This document shows, in pieces, positions 1 to 11,225 of a DNA stretch of 64,000 nt. A program made the translations under genes and the position numbers. The DNA is taken from contig CM063112.1 in NCBI GenBank assembly GCA_031841125.1, forward strand, positions 14,968,603-15,032,602. The letters are read 5' to 3'. The notes under the pieces were generated by a model. That model was not told where the DNA came from, did not search any database, and was given only the letters and a program-made list of their open reading frames with translations. Each line of letters begins with the position of its first letter. Within the stretch, counting starts at the first letter, position 1. This DNA comes from Acanthococcus lagerstroemiae (lineage: Eukaryota > Arthropoda > Insecta > Hemiptera > Eriococcidae).

Positions 1-1740
1 GTATCAGCGCACAGTACGGCTTGTCAAAGAAGTGTTCCGTCGCGATTCTATCCTTCGCCATCCGAAAGCATTTGTCCATCGTCCCCGCTATCTCCCATAT
101 CTTGCTGTGACCTGTTTTTTTGGGCCTGAAGGTGTAGTTGGCCCAGACGATATGCCACCATTATCGTAACTGCTTCTACAGCAGTGTGAAGTAGTGGCAA
201 GTTTAGTATCCTTTCCAGTGCCTTAGTCGGCGCCGTTCTTATTGTCCACGTTGTCATCACGCCCGCGAGCCTTTGTAGGTGGTCTAGTTCCTCTCTGACT
301 TTGACCAGGTGGACCTGGCCCCACCACACAACGGTCGCATATGTGATTCTGGGACGAATTACACCGGTATATATCCAGTGCATCATTTTGAGAGAGAATC
401 CCCAAGGTCCTGCCGTCAAAAGTGTGGCAAGTACAGGAAGCCTCAATCCCTTTTCTTATTTTCTCTGAAACGTGATCCCTCCAGGAGAGTTTTTCATCAA
501 AATATACTCCTAAGTACTTCACCTTTCCTGTGAGGGCTAACGGTCTTCCCTTGTATTGCAGCTTGATCAACTCCTCGCCCTTCCTTTTGTGAATGAAAAA
601 GTGACCTCAGTTTTGTCCGGGTTTATCGATAACCTCTTTTTCGCACAACATTTTTTCACACATCGGAACCCCCGCTGCGTGAACTCCGCGATGGTTTCTG
701 GAAATTTGCCGGTTGCCACCACTGCCAAATCGTCAGCGTAGCCGTGTGTGCATATTTTTCGACCTTTTAACTCGTCCAGCAAACTGTCCACCACTAGGCT
801 CCACATTAGAGGAGAGAGTACTCTCCCCTGTGGACAGCCTCTGATGGTCGTTGCATGGATTTGTTCTTGATGGTATGTTATCTGGATCTCCCTGCCTTTC
901 AGCATAGATACAATCCAGCTTATCAAGCGTTTTTTCACTTCCCTGTCCCTAGGGTTGTTTCTATTGATTCATGAGAGGTCGCGTCAAACGCTCCCTGTAT
1001 ATCTATGAATGTTCCCAGGACATAGTCTCCACCAGTCATCCCTCTCTCAATTGCCGTAACAAGCGAGTGCAGTGATGAATCTACTGATCTGCCTGCCCTG
1101 TATGCGTGCTGGTTCTCATGTAGTGAGCACCTTTTCAGGATAACCTCTGTTAGGTGCCTGTCTATCAGCCTTTCCAAGGTTTTTAACATGAATGATGAGA
1201 GACTTATCGGCCTTAGGATTTGGCCTTATAGGGGACTCTGCCGGGTCTAGGCTAAAACACCACTCACGCCCCTCCACGATTTTGGATTTTGGAATATCTC
1301 CAAGGGCTAATGATGCTCTAAGGACCCGAATGAACGGTCCCATTATGGTCTCCAATCCTGTCTGTAAGCAGACTGGATAGATTCCATCTGGCCTCGGTGC
1401 TTTGTATGGCGAGAATGTGTTTACCGCCCAACATACCCTGTCTGGTGTAACCACCTCCTTCGCCGTTTCGCAATCCGTCCCGCTTTGCATACGGTTGGCT
1501 CCCGGCTCCGGCTCTGTGTTTTCTAAGATTTTTGCTCCTGGAAAGTGCGTGTCGATGAGGCGCTCTATTGCCTCCCTCGGGGTGGTAGAAAAACCACCTG
1601 TCGGAAGTTGGAGCGGCCCCTCTTCCACTCCCTTTTCCTTTCTGAGAAGTTTTTGCAGGCGTGCCGTCTCCGGTATCTTTTCTATCTATAGATTCGGCGT
1701 AACGGAGATACAAAATAATGGTACAGGAAATATAGGTCAT
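1..1740 (-). pseudogene. Decayed non-LTR retrotransposon ORF2 (I/LOA/R1-like reverse transcriptase), cut by window edge
   Basis: The minus strand encodes a reverse transcriptase in broken pieces at 1628-1116, 1189-935, 938-567, 570-223 and 446-48, reading right to left. In order they show a degenerate KAPGPDGI motif (read as KAPRPDGI), the NQHAYRAGRSVDSSLHSLV block, GCPQGRVLSPLMWSLVVDSL, the catalytic YADD at 729-740, a VKYLGVYFDEKLSWRDHV thumb-like block and a VIRPRITYATVVWW block. In the family this protein copies element RNA into DNA at a nicked target. The GCPQG..LSPL.W wording and the C-terminal block fit the I/LOA/R1 group rather than Jockey or RTE. At least four frame changes make it dead. 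No upstream endonuclease was recognised, and the 3' end lies beyond base 1. The RT identity is firm; the clade is tentative. Confidence 0.88.
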
Positions 1741-1879
1741 ACTAGAGGGCTACGTCTCCTGGCCGCTTTGCGGCCCAACCCCCGCCGTCACTCGCTTCGC
1801 TCGTGCCGGCCTGCAGTGTCCCCAATAATCTAGCGCCCTAGGCACGTGCCTATATTGCCTATATGTAAATACGGCCCTG
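1741..1879. mobile_element. hAT-like MITE with CAGGGCCGTA end
   Basis: The right end, read on minus, begins CAGGGCCGTATTTACATA and continues into a TAGGCACGTGCCTAGGGCGC block, a sequence style typical of short hAT elements. Flanks are TAGGTCAT (1733-1740) and GACGTCAT (1880-1887), matching at 6 of 8 positions, as an old 8-base TSD would. The left end (ACTAGAGGGC) matches the right end poorly, so the left border is uncertain. The GC-rich box at about 1741-1813 recurs at 13025-13103. The element abuts the LINE at 1-1740. Confidence 0.45.
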
Positions 1880-1974
1880 GACGTCATTGTAACATGAGTG
1901 TATCTTAACCTACATAAAAAAATTTCCATGGAAATTATATATAAACAACACGGTGGCGCTAAACCAGCCAGAAG

Positions 1975-2452
1975 CTCTCTCCTCCACCAAGGACCCCCCT
2001 GGGGTGGGCTACCCTCTGCCAATCCCCACCACAGCTGTCCTCCATCACAGTCACTTTCCCCCACCATGCTCCTCCTCGCCCACCGCGAAGCCCTTCCTCA
2101 CCGTGGCCGTCCTCCCTCTCTAGGAGTTCTCACCTCCGCCGAGAAGCCTCCTTGGGGTAGGGTACCTCTGGTGAAACGTGAGATTACAGGGAAGGCTGCC
2201 AGGAATTTATCTCAGGTGGCTTTTACTGCTGAGAGAAAGTCCTCCCCCACCACAACTCCTCCTCGTCCTTCACCACGCCCTTCCTCCCCCCAAGCTCTCT
2301 CCTCCACCATTAACCCCCTCCCAAGGGTAGGCTACCCCGGGGGGAATGAGCAATTAAGTGGCGGGGTAGGCAACCCGCAGTGGTTTTTTTTCTCTTCCGG
2401 AGGCGGTGGTGGCGACGGCGAATTTTACTTTTTTTAAATATAGAGAGATACG
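1975..2452. repeat. Palindromic GGGTAGGCTACCC-type repeat cluster, copy 1
   Basis: This pyrimidine-rich stretch holds several imperfect palindromes of the form GGGTRGSCTACCC, near 1999, 2155, 2328 and 2366. A CTCTCTCCTCCACC word occurs before the first one and again before the third. The block with GAGCAATTAAG next to GGGTAGGCAACCC (2347-2380) is the reverse complement of a unit found three times at 13363-13605. Both loci end in a similar TTTTACTTTTTT...ATAGAGAGATA tail. A 179-codon open frame runs through it on plus (1898-2437), but it is proline/serine-rich and follows the repeat, so it is not called as a gene. Family unknown. Confidence 0.6.
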
Positions 2453-3898
2453 CGAACGCACTCTGCAGTCAATTCAATGAAACACTGGTTGGCTGACGAA
2501 AAACCTTCCCCTCCAGTGCTGTCAAAAAGAGCATTTCAGAATGTATTTTGGCCCACAAAAACTCGGATCCCAGTCCACTAACCTTCCCCCAGACAAACAC
2601 CTTTGTACGCAAGTGTGTACATAATCGTACTATATTCGAAAACAATGTTCCTACGATTACTATGTGAAGTACTTTTGCAAAACTTAGTAAGTACAGTTTT
2701 CCTTGTCCCGTCCCTCCATCACCACCGCCGAAATCAGGGGCTTTTCTTTGTTTTCGGATGACGATCTCGTGAACGCGATCGCGGCGATTCTGTCAATCTT
2801 TTGAAATGTCGACCGTGACGCCGAACTTAGTCGAATCGAAAAAAAGTTCGTTTTCTGCGTCTGTGTCACCCATCCGACGTAGCCCTTTTTAGCGATATGA
2901 CGATTGGACGATTCTATTGTGGGAAAACGGCGTGACGTCATCTGGAAAACACAGCGGTGGCGGCGGTGGCGCGGTGGCCCGATCGTGCAGGAAATTCTAT
3001 AAAGGGCGACGAACGTACTAGTGCTCTCCGAGTTAATGGAATTCCAATTTGAAATACAAAACGGACTCCATTATTCGGCGTCAACGATATTTGCGTGCTC
3101 GCAGTGCATTTTTTGGCTGTATCTTCGGATGTGTGTGCACGTTGACCCGAAAAGAAAATAAGACTGATTTTTGGATCATTCTCGTGTACACAGAAAACAG
3201 TTCACCGAAGTGATTGTAGAATTGGTAGTTGTATTTATGTACGGTAGGATAAACTTACGCGAAGTACTCATCGAAGAGCAGATTGGAGTCATGACTGGAT
3301 CCAATTCGGATTGTGGAAATAACAGTTCGAACTCGTGGTAGCTCAAACTTGAAAACTTCTAGCGAAATCCTCGTACCGACACCAGGTTGGATATTGTCTT
3401 TCATAATCATTTCAAATGAATAAAAAAATAGGTAGGGAGGGCTCCCCATGCTCCAAAAGTACACTTTTCATTTTTCCCTCCTTAGAAACGAAAGTATATT
3501 AGTATGTTGAACCAGAAATCTCTACCCACTCCCCATTTCGAAAATACGAATTCCAAAACATGTCCTCGGATTAGTTGATTTGTCTAGTTAGCTAGCCGGT
3601 TGACGAGATAGGTGGCTGTGTTTCTTTGTCCTGTTCGTTCCATGATGAATTGGCCACGGATTGGCTGCCTCACTGAAAGTTTAGTGGTTTAGATGACAAA
3701 GTGTTTTTATTTGTCCATGTGGATCTTGGACTAACGAATCTGCTCTTTTTCTGGGGAGGCTTATTCAGTATCTGAAGGCGATAAGACAAGAATTTTGAAA
3801 ATCAGCTTCCTTACGCAATATCTTGAGAATATGGTCCTTTTTGATCTCTGACTGCCATATCCTAATTTTATTTTACAAAATAGCTAAATTAATGCAAA
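2453..3898. other. No gene recognised
   Basis: No domain, repeat or transposon end was recognised. An 85-codon minus frame (2684-2941) has no recognisable motif. The stretch 2690-3140 has more CpG than its surroundings and could be single-copy regulatory DNA, but nothing decisive is visible. Confidence 0.4.
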
Positions 3899-3900
3899 TA

Positions 3901-4350
3901 CAGTCAGACCTTAATAAATCGAGCATAGATAAGCCAAAATCATAGAGAAGTCGAACTCTTCGGTTCCTACGCATTCCCATTTAAACCTGTACTTTTCCCT
4001 TAATAAGTCGAACGTTACCATAGATACCTCGAACTGAAAATTACAGACTTCTCCTCGGTACTTCAAAGCTTCGCATCCTTTTTGCAGTGTGCATGTTGCC
4101 AGTTGTTTAGTTTTCCTTAACATTCCTGTTAAAACTTGACTCATATTCAATGGTCTACGCTGATTTTACGCACACGATTAAGTTCTCAAGTGGTAATCGG
4201 AAGTGTCAGTACGTACATTAATCTCTTCATTATGGCTCTTCGTTGCACGGAGGTATCCACTTACTTGAATAAGGTCAGCAATGCTATGACAAGCCAACAG
4301 CACGCAACAAATTTACATCCAACTACGTTAAACCAATATTTCAGCACATA
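3901..4350. mobile_element. Pogo/Tigger-like DNA transposon fragment, one end
   Basis: A TA dinucleotide (3899-3900) precedes CAGTCAGACCTTAATAAATC, which resembles the terminal repeat of pogo/Tigger elements. Close variants of AAGTCGAAC or ACCTCGAAC recur over the next 130 bases, as the subterminal repeats of that group do. No matching right end was found before 4440, so the extent to 4350 is a guess. The open frames here follow the repeats and show no transposase motif. Confidence 0.42.
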
Positions 4351-4439
4351 GTATACATAATGCAGTATGTACTGTATGTATTGTATGTACTTATTAACCT
4401 ACTGATGTTCACGTAAAATTAGAGTTTTTTTTATTTTTA

Positions 4440-6170
4440 TTTATTTATTTATTTACATAAGTCGCACTGTAACTACCCGATGTCGAATTTTTTTGATGTA
4501 CGGGGCATTCCTGTTCCTACCTCCTGGCAAAATATCCCCTGTCAAACTTTGGGCACCCTGTATTGTTGTTTTATTCCTTGGTCTCTCGACCAGTAGGTTG
4601 TTTCTCTCCACTTTTTTCTCCAGCGCTAATTTTTTGATCTCTGAGAAAGATTTACACTTTGTATCCTTTATTATCAGCTCTTCATAGCTCATGCTTTGCG
4701 TTCCTTTCCAGTTCCTTCCCTCAACCATTCCCTCTAGCAATAATAACAATATCGATGAATGTTTTATGCTATGACCTATCATTTTAACTCTTCTTTTCAT
4801 GATTATATTACAAATTTCTCTTTTCCCTTCTATTCGCCTCAATACTTCCTCATACCTCTTTTCTATCAATCTGATTTTCAACATTCTTCGATAACACGAC
4901 ATTTCAAAAGCTTCTATCCTTTTTCTTTCTTGTGTTCCTGTTGTCCAGGTTTCACATCCATACAGTGCTATACTCCAAATATACGTTTGAAGAAATCCCA
5001 GTCTTACTTTTAAATCTATATATGCCCTAAATATGTCTCATTTTTGAAAAAAAAGTTCTTTTAGCCATTCTACTCTTGCGTTATCAGATTACCTGAGTAT
5101 TTAAATTCCTTTACCTCCTTTATTTTTTCACCTATTTCCATATTTATTGGATTTTTTCCCCCACTTTCAGTTTATATTTTACTTTTAATCATTCATCTTA
5201 CTTTTTCGGTGTTTTCTTTAGTTCTTCACTTCTTTCCACTATGGCAATGTCATCTGCAAACCTTATCATTCTAATTGTCTCCCCTTATATTGTCACATCT
5301 CATTTCCTTTCATTCATTTCTTCAATTACTTTTCTTATCCTATCATTGAATTTTAGCTTTTCCCACTTCATCCTCTATTTGTGTTTGAGCCGTCTGATCC
5401 TTATATAAGTTTTATATTACTTTTCTTTCCTTGTACTTAGCCCCTACCTCCTTCAATATTTGAAAAAATTTTGATTATTCAACATTATCAAAAGTAAATG
5501 CTACATATGTATCCAAATATTTTTTTCAGCATTTTTTCTAATAAAAGCCTCAAACATAAAATTGTTTCCCTGGTTCCTCTACCTTTTCTGAATCCAAACT
5601 GATTTTCTCCCACCCTTTCTTCCATTTTATTTTGTATTTTCTCATTTATTATCCTTGCTAGAATTTTTGATGCGTGCTATGGTAAATGTATAGTACAGAT
5701 AGTTTTCACATTTGCTTGCTTCTTCTTTTTTAGGGATCGTTGACATTAGGTGCACAATTAAGAAATTGAAATTCAAATATACAGGACATCTAGCCAGCCA
5801 GGGAAGGAAACCGAAAATGAGCATATAAGCTGTCGGTCTGGACTTCCTATGGTAGCAAAAGGAAAAGGGGCCGCGCCCCCCAATCCGGTGGCGTGATGAG
5901 AAATAGTTACAAGTGTGGGTCCAGGATGAATGGGGGTGGCCCAAAACAGATCAGGGTGGAGGAGGGTGGTAGAGACCAGTGCCTAAAACTAGGTGGGTTA
6001 ATTAGACGTCAGTTGGCCACTAACCCAGGTTTAATAAATAAATAAATGATTAACCTGATTTTCTGGAAATCTATTGGCATTTCTCCTTCCTCATACAGTC
6101 TGCAAATTAATTCGTGTGAATTTTTTAAAACTGTTTTTTTCTCTCCTATGTGCATTTAATTCTCCTTTAG
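4440..6170 (-). pseudogene. Decayed RTE-like LINE reverse transcriptase, interrupted by another LINE tail
   Basis: The minus strand carries RT remnants. From the right there is a pre-RT block resembling LICRLYEEGEMPIDFQK (about 6060-6110), then after an insertion STIPKKEEASKCENY (about 5700-5740), the HASKILARIINEKI block, FGFRKGRGTRE (about 5560-5600), the catalytic FADD at 5249-5260, and the 3' tail with YRRMLKI and a VKMIGH block (4453-4902). The element ends at 4440 in an (AAAT)n-type tail on its own strand. The GFRKGRGTR wording separates it from the other RT family in this window. Stops and frameshifts are frequent, so it is dead. The same tail family recurs at 27490-27696. Confidence 0.82.
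5742..6042 (+). mobile_element. 5'-truncated LINE 3' tail inserted in the minus-strand LINE
   Basis: The plus strand reads LKFKYTGHL, then RPPIRWRDE, then a WVQDEWGWPK-like stretch, which is the C-terminal tail of RTE-type reverse transcriptases, and ends in an AATAAATAAATAAATGATT tail. It separates two pieces of the minus-strand RT that are contiguous in intact relatives (the DFQK block on the right, the IPKK block on the left). Only about 300 bases are present, as expected of a 5'-truncated copy. A clear TSD was not resolved. Confidence 0.72.
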
Positions 6171-6174
6171 GCCC

Positions 6175-6487
6175 CTTCACCACCCCAAGGTAGCACAACA
6201 TAGAGACGAAAGATAACAATAGAAGTAATTAATGGTGAATTTCACCTCTGTATGCTTCCAAAAGAATAAAGTAAAAGTATCCTTGCCTATCGGGAGCAGT
6301 CTAGCAGATGTGCTGATTTCAAGATTTACTGATAACTTCACTGATAACGAATTTTTCGAGAGCAAACGCTAAAGTTTTTATTCTTTAAGAGAACAAGAGC
6401 GACAAGATGATCTGTCGGAGTTTTTCTTCTATATGCTTTTAGTATTTCTTGAAGCTCTTTCACCATGCCACGGTAGCACACATAGAG
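6175..6487 (+). repeat. Direct repeat pair flanking about 250 bases
   Basis: A roughly 32-base word of the form CYTTCACCAYSCCAMGGTAG followed by CACAACATAGAG occurs at 6175-6206 and again at 6456-6487, with several mismatches. It lies between the two LINE relics, and the stretch between the copies shows no recognised gene. It could be an old long TSD or part of an unknown repeat. Confidence 0.35.
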
Positions 6488-6542
6488 GGGGGATTTAAAT
6501 GCCAGTATTATTTGTTTCCAACTTAGGCACTTTTTATTTCTG

Positions 6543-9500
6543 CAAGAGTCATGCATTTATTTAGCAAAAACTTGATAAAGAAAGCCTACAAAGGCTATAT
6601 ACAGCAAGCGGAAACGAATATGCAATCAGACCCCGGAGATTTTGGACTTTTATCAATAAAAAACGAACAAAAGATATAACTCAGCCAATAATGCGATATG
6701 AAGGTAAAGATCTTTTAGCCTCAGACCAGATCACAAAAGCATTTGCCTCTCATTTCCTTTCAGTATTTTATAGTAGTTCAGTAGGGTGTATTAACAAGCC
6801 CGCCTTCAGTTATAGCAGCACCCATATAAGGCAGTGACACATGACGTCACCAGAAGGCTCGTTATCAATATTGGTAGAAAGAACCAAAATGAAATACATT
6901 TAGTCTAATGGGAAGTTGACGAATTTTTCCATTTATGTCGAAATTTCTCGAAAGTAAGTGGAATTACGTGAAAAATGATGAGAATAAAATTTGTAGGAAA
7001 TGTTAAAGCAACTTCCATACAATTTGGAACTTTCCCTCGCGAATCATTACAATTTGAAAATTGACTATACTAATAAGTAGCTCAACATTTGGATTTACGT
7101 TATTTCTAATTAAATTTAGTAATAATAGTCAACTTTTCATCACCGATGGCCCAAATCTCGGTTTTACTTGAAAGAAGCGCAAAATTATTCAGTCGTTTTT
7201 ATCAGTTTTATCAAACTTGGGGCAAAATATGTAAACAAAGCCAAAGTGCCATTCCCCTATACCAGTTAAGACGGTATCTTCTGAGGAAGTTGCACAAGCT
7301 ATAAAGAAGGTGACAATATTCCACCATATGTGTACAAAGGTTGTCGAGAATTCTTTTTAGAGCCATTGGTATACCTCTCTAACTTGGTCACCAGCAAGTC
7401 CATTTTCCCTGATACATGTATGGAAAATATCAAAAGTAGTCCCTGTTCCAAAAGGGGAGTTAGGATCGAACATAGCCAACTATAGGCCTATAGCTCTGTT
7501 ACCGGTGCCAGCCAAAATTCTTGAGTCTGTATTATTTAAAAAAATGAGCCACCAAACCAATAGTATAATATCACTCTATCGGCATGGTTTCATGGCAGGG
7601 CGAACGGTTCAGACAAATCTGATACAACTAATAGAGCACATCCACGAATTATTCAATAAACGGGAACAACTTGACGTAATATGTACAGATTTTCAAAAAG
7701 CTTTCAATAAAGTTAACCACGAAATCTTGGTGAGCAAGCTGAAAATAGTTGGATTCTCTGAGCATCTGACCGCTCTTTTTCAATCATAATTAGAAAATAG
7801 AAAACAATACGTGGCCTACAAAGGAACATACTCACTGCCTTACAAATGCACTTCTGGAGTACCTCAGGGCTTAAATCTACATAGATTGTCGCTAAGTAAC
7901 TGATATTAAAATTCTTACGGCCCACCAATGCTACCTATCGGCGTTTCAACGCAGTAGGGGGATAATTTGGTTTATTAGCTATCGATTGAGACCACGCCGA
8001 GCTCATTTGATTGAAAACTCTCTGTTACAGACCAATTTGAAAGAAACCCTATGCGTTGGCCCCTACAGGTTTTTTAGAGATTTTTTTAAAGAAGGAAAGA
8101 AAGCATTCGATTACAAAATTTTCTATTAATTATCTTCATTAAGTACACGAATATCTTTTTCAAAATAAGCGTCATTCATGGCTATACTGACGTCCATTCG
8201 TTCAGGCCATTTATCGAACGTTTTCGCGTATTCTGCCACCGGTAAGGAGGAGAAAAACATTTGCGCCGCGGTGATGACTTCTGCGAGTTTTTGATCAAAT
8301 GAGCTCGGCGTGGTCTCGATCGATAGCTTATGAACCGAATTATCTCCCTACTACGCTGAAACGCCGAGAAGTAGCGTTGGTGGGCTGTACGAATTTTAGT
8401 CTCAGTTACTTAGCGACAGCCTATGTAGGACCCTACCTCTTTCTTTTATACGTAAATGATGCAGCAAATGTAATCAAGAATTCCCATATCTTACTCTGTG
8501 CAGACGATATAAAATTATATCGAGAATTCTGACTGTTTATGACACACATCTTCTACAGGAGTATCTAAACTCATAAATACAATAAAGTGAGGAGAACAGA
8601 TTACCGCTCCTTATAAAGGAATGTGCAACAATTACTCTCACACACAAGAAAATTCCAATAATCAATGAATACCGAATTGAATCATCTCCTCTAAATAGGG
8701 TTGGAGTTATTCTTGACGGAAGCTTGACATACCGAAGTCACACACTGCCAGTGATAAGCAAAGCAAAGCGTAATATGGGGGTTATAATGAGAAACTCAAA
8801 ATATTTTAAGGAAACCGGCACCCTTAAAATGTTGTGCTATGCATTAGTAAGATCACACCTAGACTTTGTAGTGACCGTTTGGAACCTAGTGACCGTAAAT
8901 TAAAACAAAGTCGTAGAAAGAATACAAAAACACTTTTTAACATTTTTATACTACAGGGATTTTGGATACTATGACACAGCACTGAAGTATGGTGAATTAG
9001 TCAGAATTTATCAGCTTGCTAGTTTGGAAAATAGGAGAAAGTATGTATCGCTTCTCTGGTTGCATGACCTTCTACATGGAAAAATAGACTCTCCCTCCCT
9101 ATTAGAACGGATAAATATTCATGTACCAGCTAAAAACTGTAGAAAAAAAGAACTTTTCGCCCCTAGCAGGAGGCGAACGGTTCGATTTTGGCATGCCCAT
9201 GCCCCCTTGAACAGATCCATGATCCTATATAAGGTCCAAGATACAAACAGGCGCATTGACATATTCAAAGATAACAGGGACGACTACGGACAGCAGGTAG
9301 CTCATACGCTCGCACAAACACAAACATAATATTCGGCTAAATGGCACCGGGCTACTGTACTTCCCTCCCCTCATACCACACTATCTCTTTTTCGAATTTT
9401 TGTTTTTAATCATTAGTTTTTGGTTTAGTTCTTTGTCTCTTTTTATTTCTAATTTCAAAATATCGTTGCTTTGGTTTATAACATGACTGTATGCTTGTAA

Positions 9501-9580
9501 GTCCCTTCGCTGTAATTAGCTCTCTGAGCTATTGTAAAGGGGCTCAATAGATTCAATAAATTCAAAAATTCAAATTATAT
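6543..9580 (+). pseudogene. Decayed Jockey/CR1-type LINE reverse transcriptase, interrupted by a MITE
   Basis: The plus strand carries pieces of a Jockey/CR1-like RT. There is an N-terminal KAYKGYIQQAETN..DFWTFIN block (6560-6660), then KVVPVPKGE, NYRPIALLPVPAKILE and DFQKAFNKVNHEIL (7430-7790), then SGVPQG (about 7855), then after an insertion LFLLYVNDA and CADD at 8497-8508 (FADD or YADD in active enzymes), and a C-terminal YGELVRIYQLASLENRRKY region. The 3' UTR contains CTCTGAGCTATTGTAAAGGG and ends near 9575 with TTCAATAAATTC. 7880-8425 is a separate insertion. The stretch 6840-7260 also does not read as RT and may be a second one. Multiple stops and shifts make it dead. Confidence 0.85.
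7880..8425. mobile_element. 546-base MITE with 132-base terminal inverted repeats and TA target duplication
   Basis: The left arm 7880-8011 and the right arm 8294-8425 are reverse complements over about 132 bases with roughly 85-90% identity by eye. Both outer ends read CATAG..TGTCGCTAAGTAACTGA. A TA flanks each side (7878-7879 and 8426-8427), the Tc1/mariner-type target. Removing the element rejoins the host LINE reading GVPQGLNL to GPYLFLLYVND, which is the expected RT block. No transposase frame was seen in the 280-base centre. Confidence 0.88.
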
Positions 9581-9584
9581 AAAT

Positions 9585-11225
9585 AAACAATAGCCTTTAT
9601 TCGTTTGGTACAAATATGTACATCTGCTCATATAGATAATCGCCCCACTGCTGGGCATAGGCCTCTCCAATCCTCTACCACTTAAATCTGTCGTGGGTAG
9701 CACTTTTCCACGAAATATCAACCCTATTTCTTATTTTATCCCTCCATCTGTTCTTAGGTCTCCCTCTTCCTCTTTTCATGTCATACGGGGTCCAGTATAT
9801 CGCTATTCGATTCCATCTTATTTCTCTTTCTCTGTGCATGTGGCCTGCGTACTTAAATTTCAGCCTTTTCATCGTCGCTCCAATATCCTTACATTTTGTT
9901 ATCTCCCTTATCTCTCTATTACTGACCTTGTCTTTAGCCGTTTCCTCATTATTTTCCTCTCCATGGCTCTCTGAGTTATTTGTAATCTTCGTGTTTGTTC
10001 TTTGGTTAGGGACCATGTTTGGGAGCCGTAACTGAGGACTGGTGAAATACAGCTTTCCAATATTCTTATTTTCGAGTTTAGCCCCAGTTTTCTGTTTATA
10101 AATATAAGTTCAAGGCCCAGAATTTTCCCCACGCTTTACCCTGTCTTACTTTCAGTTCCTTTTCTATTCTGTGGTCGAAAGATACTGTCTGCCCCAGATA
10201 TGTGTACTCGATTTCGCCAATTTTGAGCTTTTCCTCTTCCCCTCCCTTGCAGTTGCTCATGTATTTGGTTTTCTTTTTATTTGCTTCCAACCTCCTCTTC
10301 GCGCTGGCCTTTATGATTTCCTTTCCCATTTTTTCCAATTCTTTCTTGCTTGAGCTCAGCAGGACCAGGTCGTCTGCAAATCGAAGGTTATTGAGGTACC
10401 GACCGTCCATTTTAATTCCCTTGTTTTCCCACTGTAGACCTTGTATTATTTCTTCTAGCACTGCGTTGAACAAATTCGGTGATAGTGGGTCTCCCTGTTT
10501 TACCCCCCTTCCTATTTCGAATGTTTCACCTTTTTCATCTAGTTTTACATAAGCTTTCGAATTTGCATAATTTGTTCTTTATTACTTTTATTATTTTCGA
10601 TTCTATCCCTTGTTTTTCCAGACTTTCCCACAAATATTGATGTTCTACTGAGTCGAAAGCTTTATGGAAGTCTATGAAGAGCATGTGTGTTTCTAGTTGG
10701 TATTCAATGGTCTTTTTGATTAATTGATTGATGGTCTACTGATGGTCGATAGTGGACTGTTTCTTGCGGAATCCTGCTTGTTCTATTCCTTGTATAGAGT
10801 CTAATTGGTTGTACATTCTATTTTTCAGTATATTCATGAATACTTTGTTGATGTTCGGGGAAAGACTGATTGGCCTATGATTTTCGATCTCTTTTCTATT
10901 CCCTTTTTTAAATAGAAGTATGATTTCCGAAGTCCACCACTGTTCTGGCACTTTCTCCTCCTCAAGTATTTTAGTAAAAATTTCTTTGAGCGGTGTAGCT
11001 TGGCTTTCTGCGTAGGTTTTCAAGAATTCGTTTTGTATTTGGTCTGGCCCTGGGGATTTGTTGATCTTTAAATTTCTAAGGGTATCTTCTATTTCTCCCT
11101 TCAGTATTTCTGGTACTTCCTCAGTCTCCCCCTTCTCCTCTTATTCCTCTTCATCCCAAGTTCGCTCATACTCCAACATGGGCACTATGTTTGAATCTGT
11201 TTTTTGAGGTAAAATTTTCCCCAGT
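9585..11225 (-). pseudogene. Decayed RTE-like LINE reverse transcriptase
   Basis: The minus strand encodes, right to left, VPEQWWTSEIILLFKKGN, NHRPISLSPNINKVFMNILK, EQAGFRKKQSTIDHQ (10736-11023), an AFDSVEHQYLW-like block (10630-10660), SPNLFNAVLEEI, the catalytic FADD at 10369-10380, TYLGQTV and the tail block LKFKYAGHMHR..RGRPKNRWRDKI (9675-9900). It ends near 9585 in an AAAT-rich tail. The EQAGFR..ST.DH wording is shared with the fragments at 14.7, 31.1, 42.2 and 53.6 kb, so one family dominates this window. The FADD is intact, but frames shift several times. No endonuclease part was recognised. Confidence 0.88.

Noticed and set aside
1898..2437. 179-codon plus frame
   Set aside because: It is low-complexity Pro/Ser/His sequence that tracks a pyrimidine-rich palindromic repeat, with no domain and no splice or start context.
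1741..2452. A single 630-710 base element shared with 13018-13645
   Set aside because: The two loci share a start box and an end tail, but the middles differ and internal units are inverted, so separate modules are the simpler reading.
2998..3005. TATAAAGG as a pol II promoter
   Set aside because: It has a plausible CpG-rich context, but no downstream gene, initiator or transcript evidence. A single TATA-like word is expected by chance.
6840..7260. Second insertion in the Jockey-type LINE with TA flanks
   Set aside because: The stretch does not read as RT, but its ends (AGGCAGTGACAC and, on minus, GGGGAATGGCAC) match too weakly to call an element.
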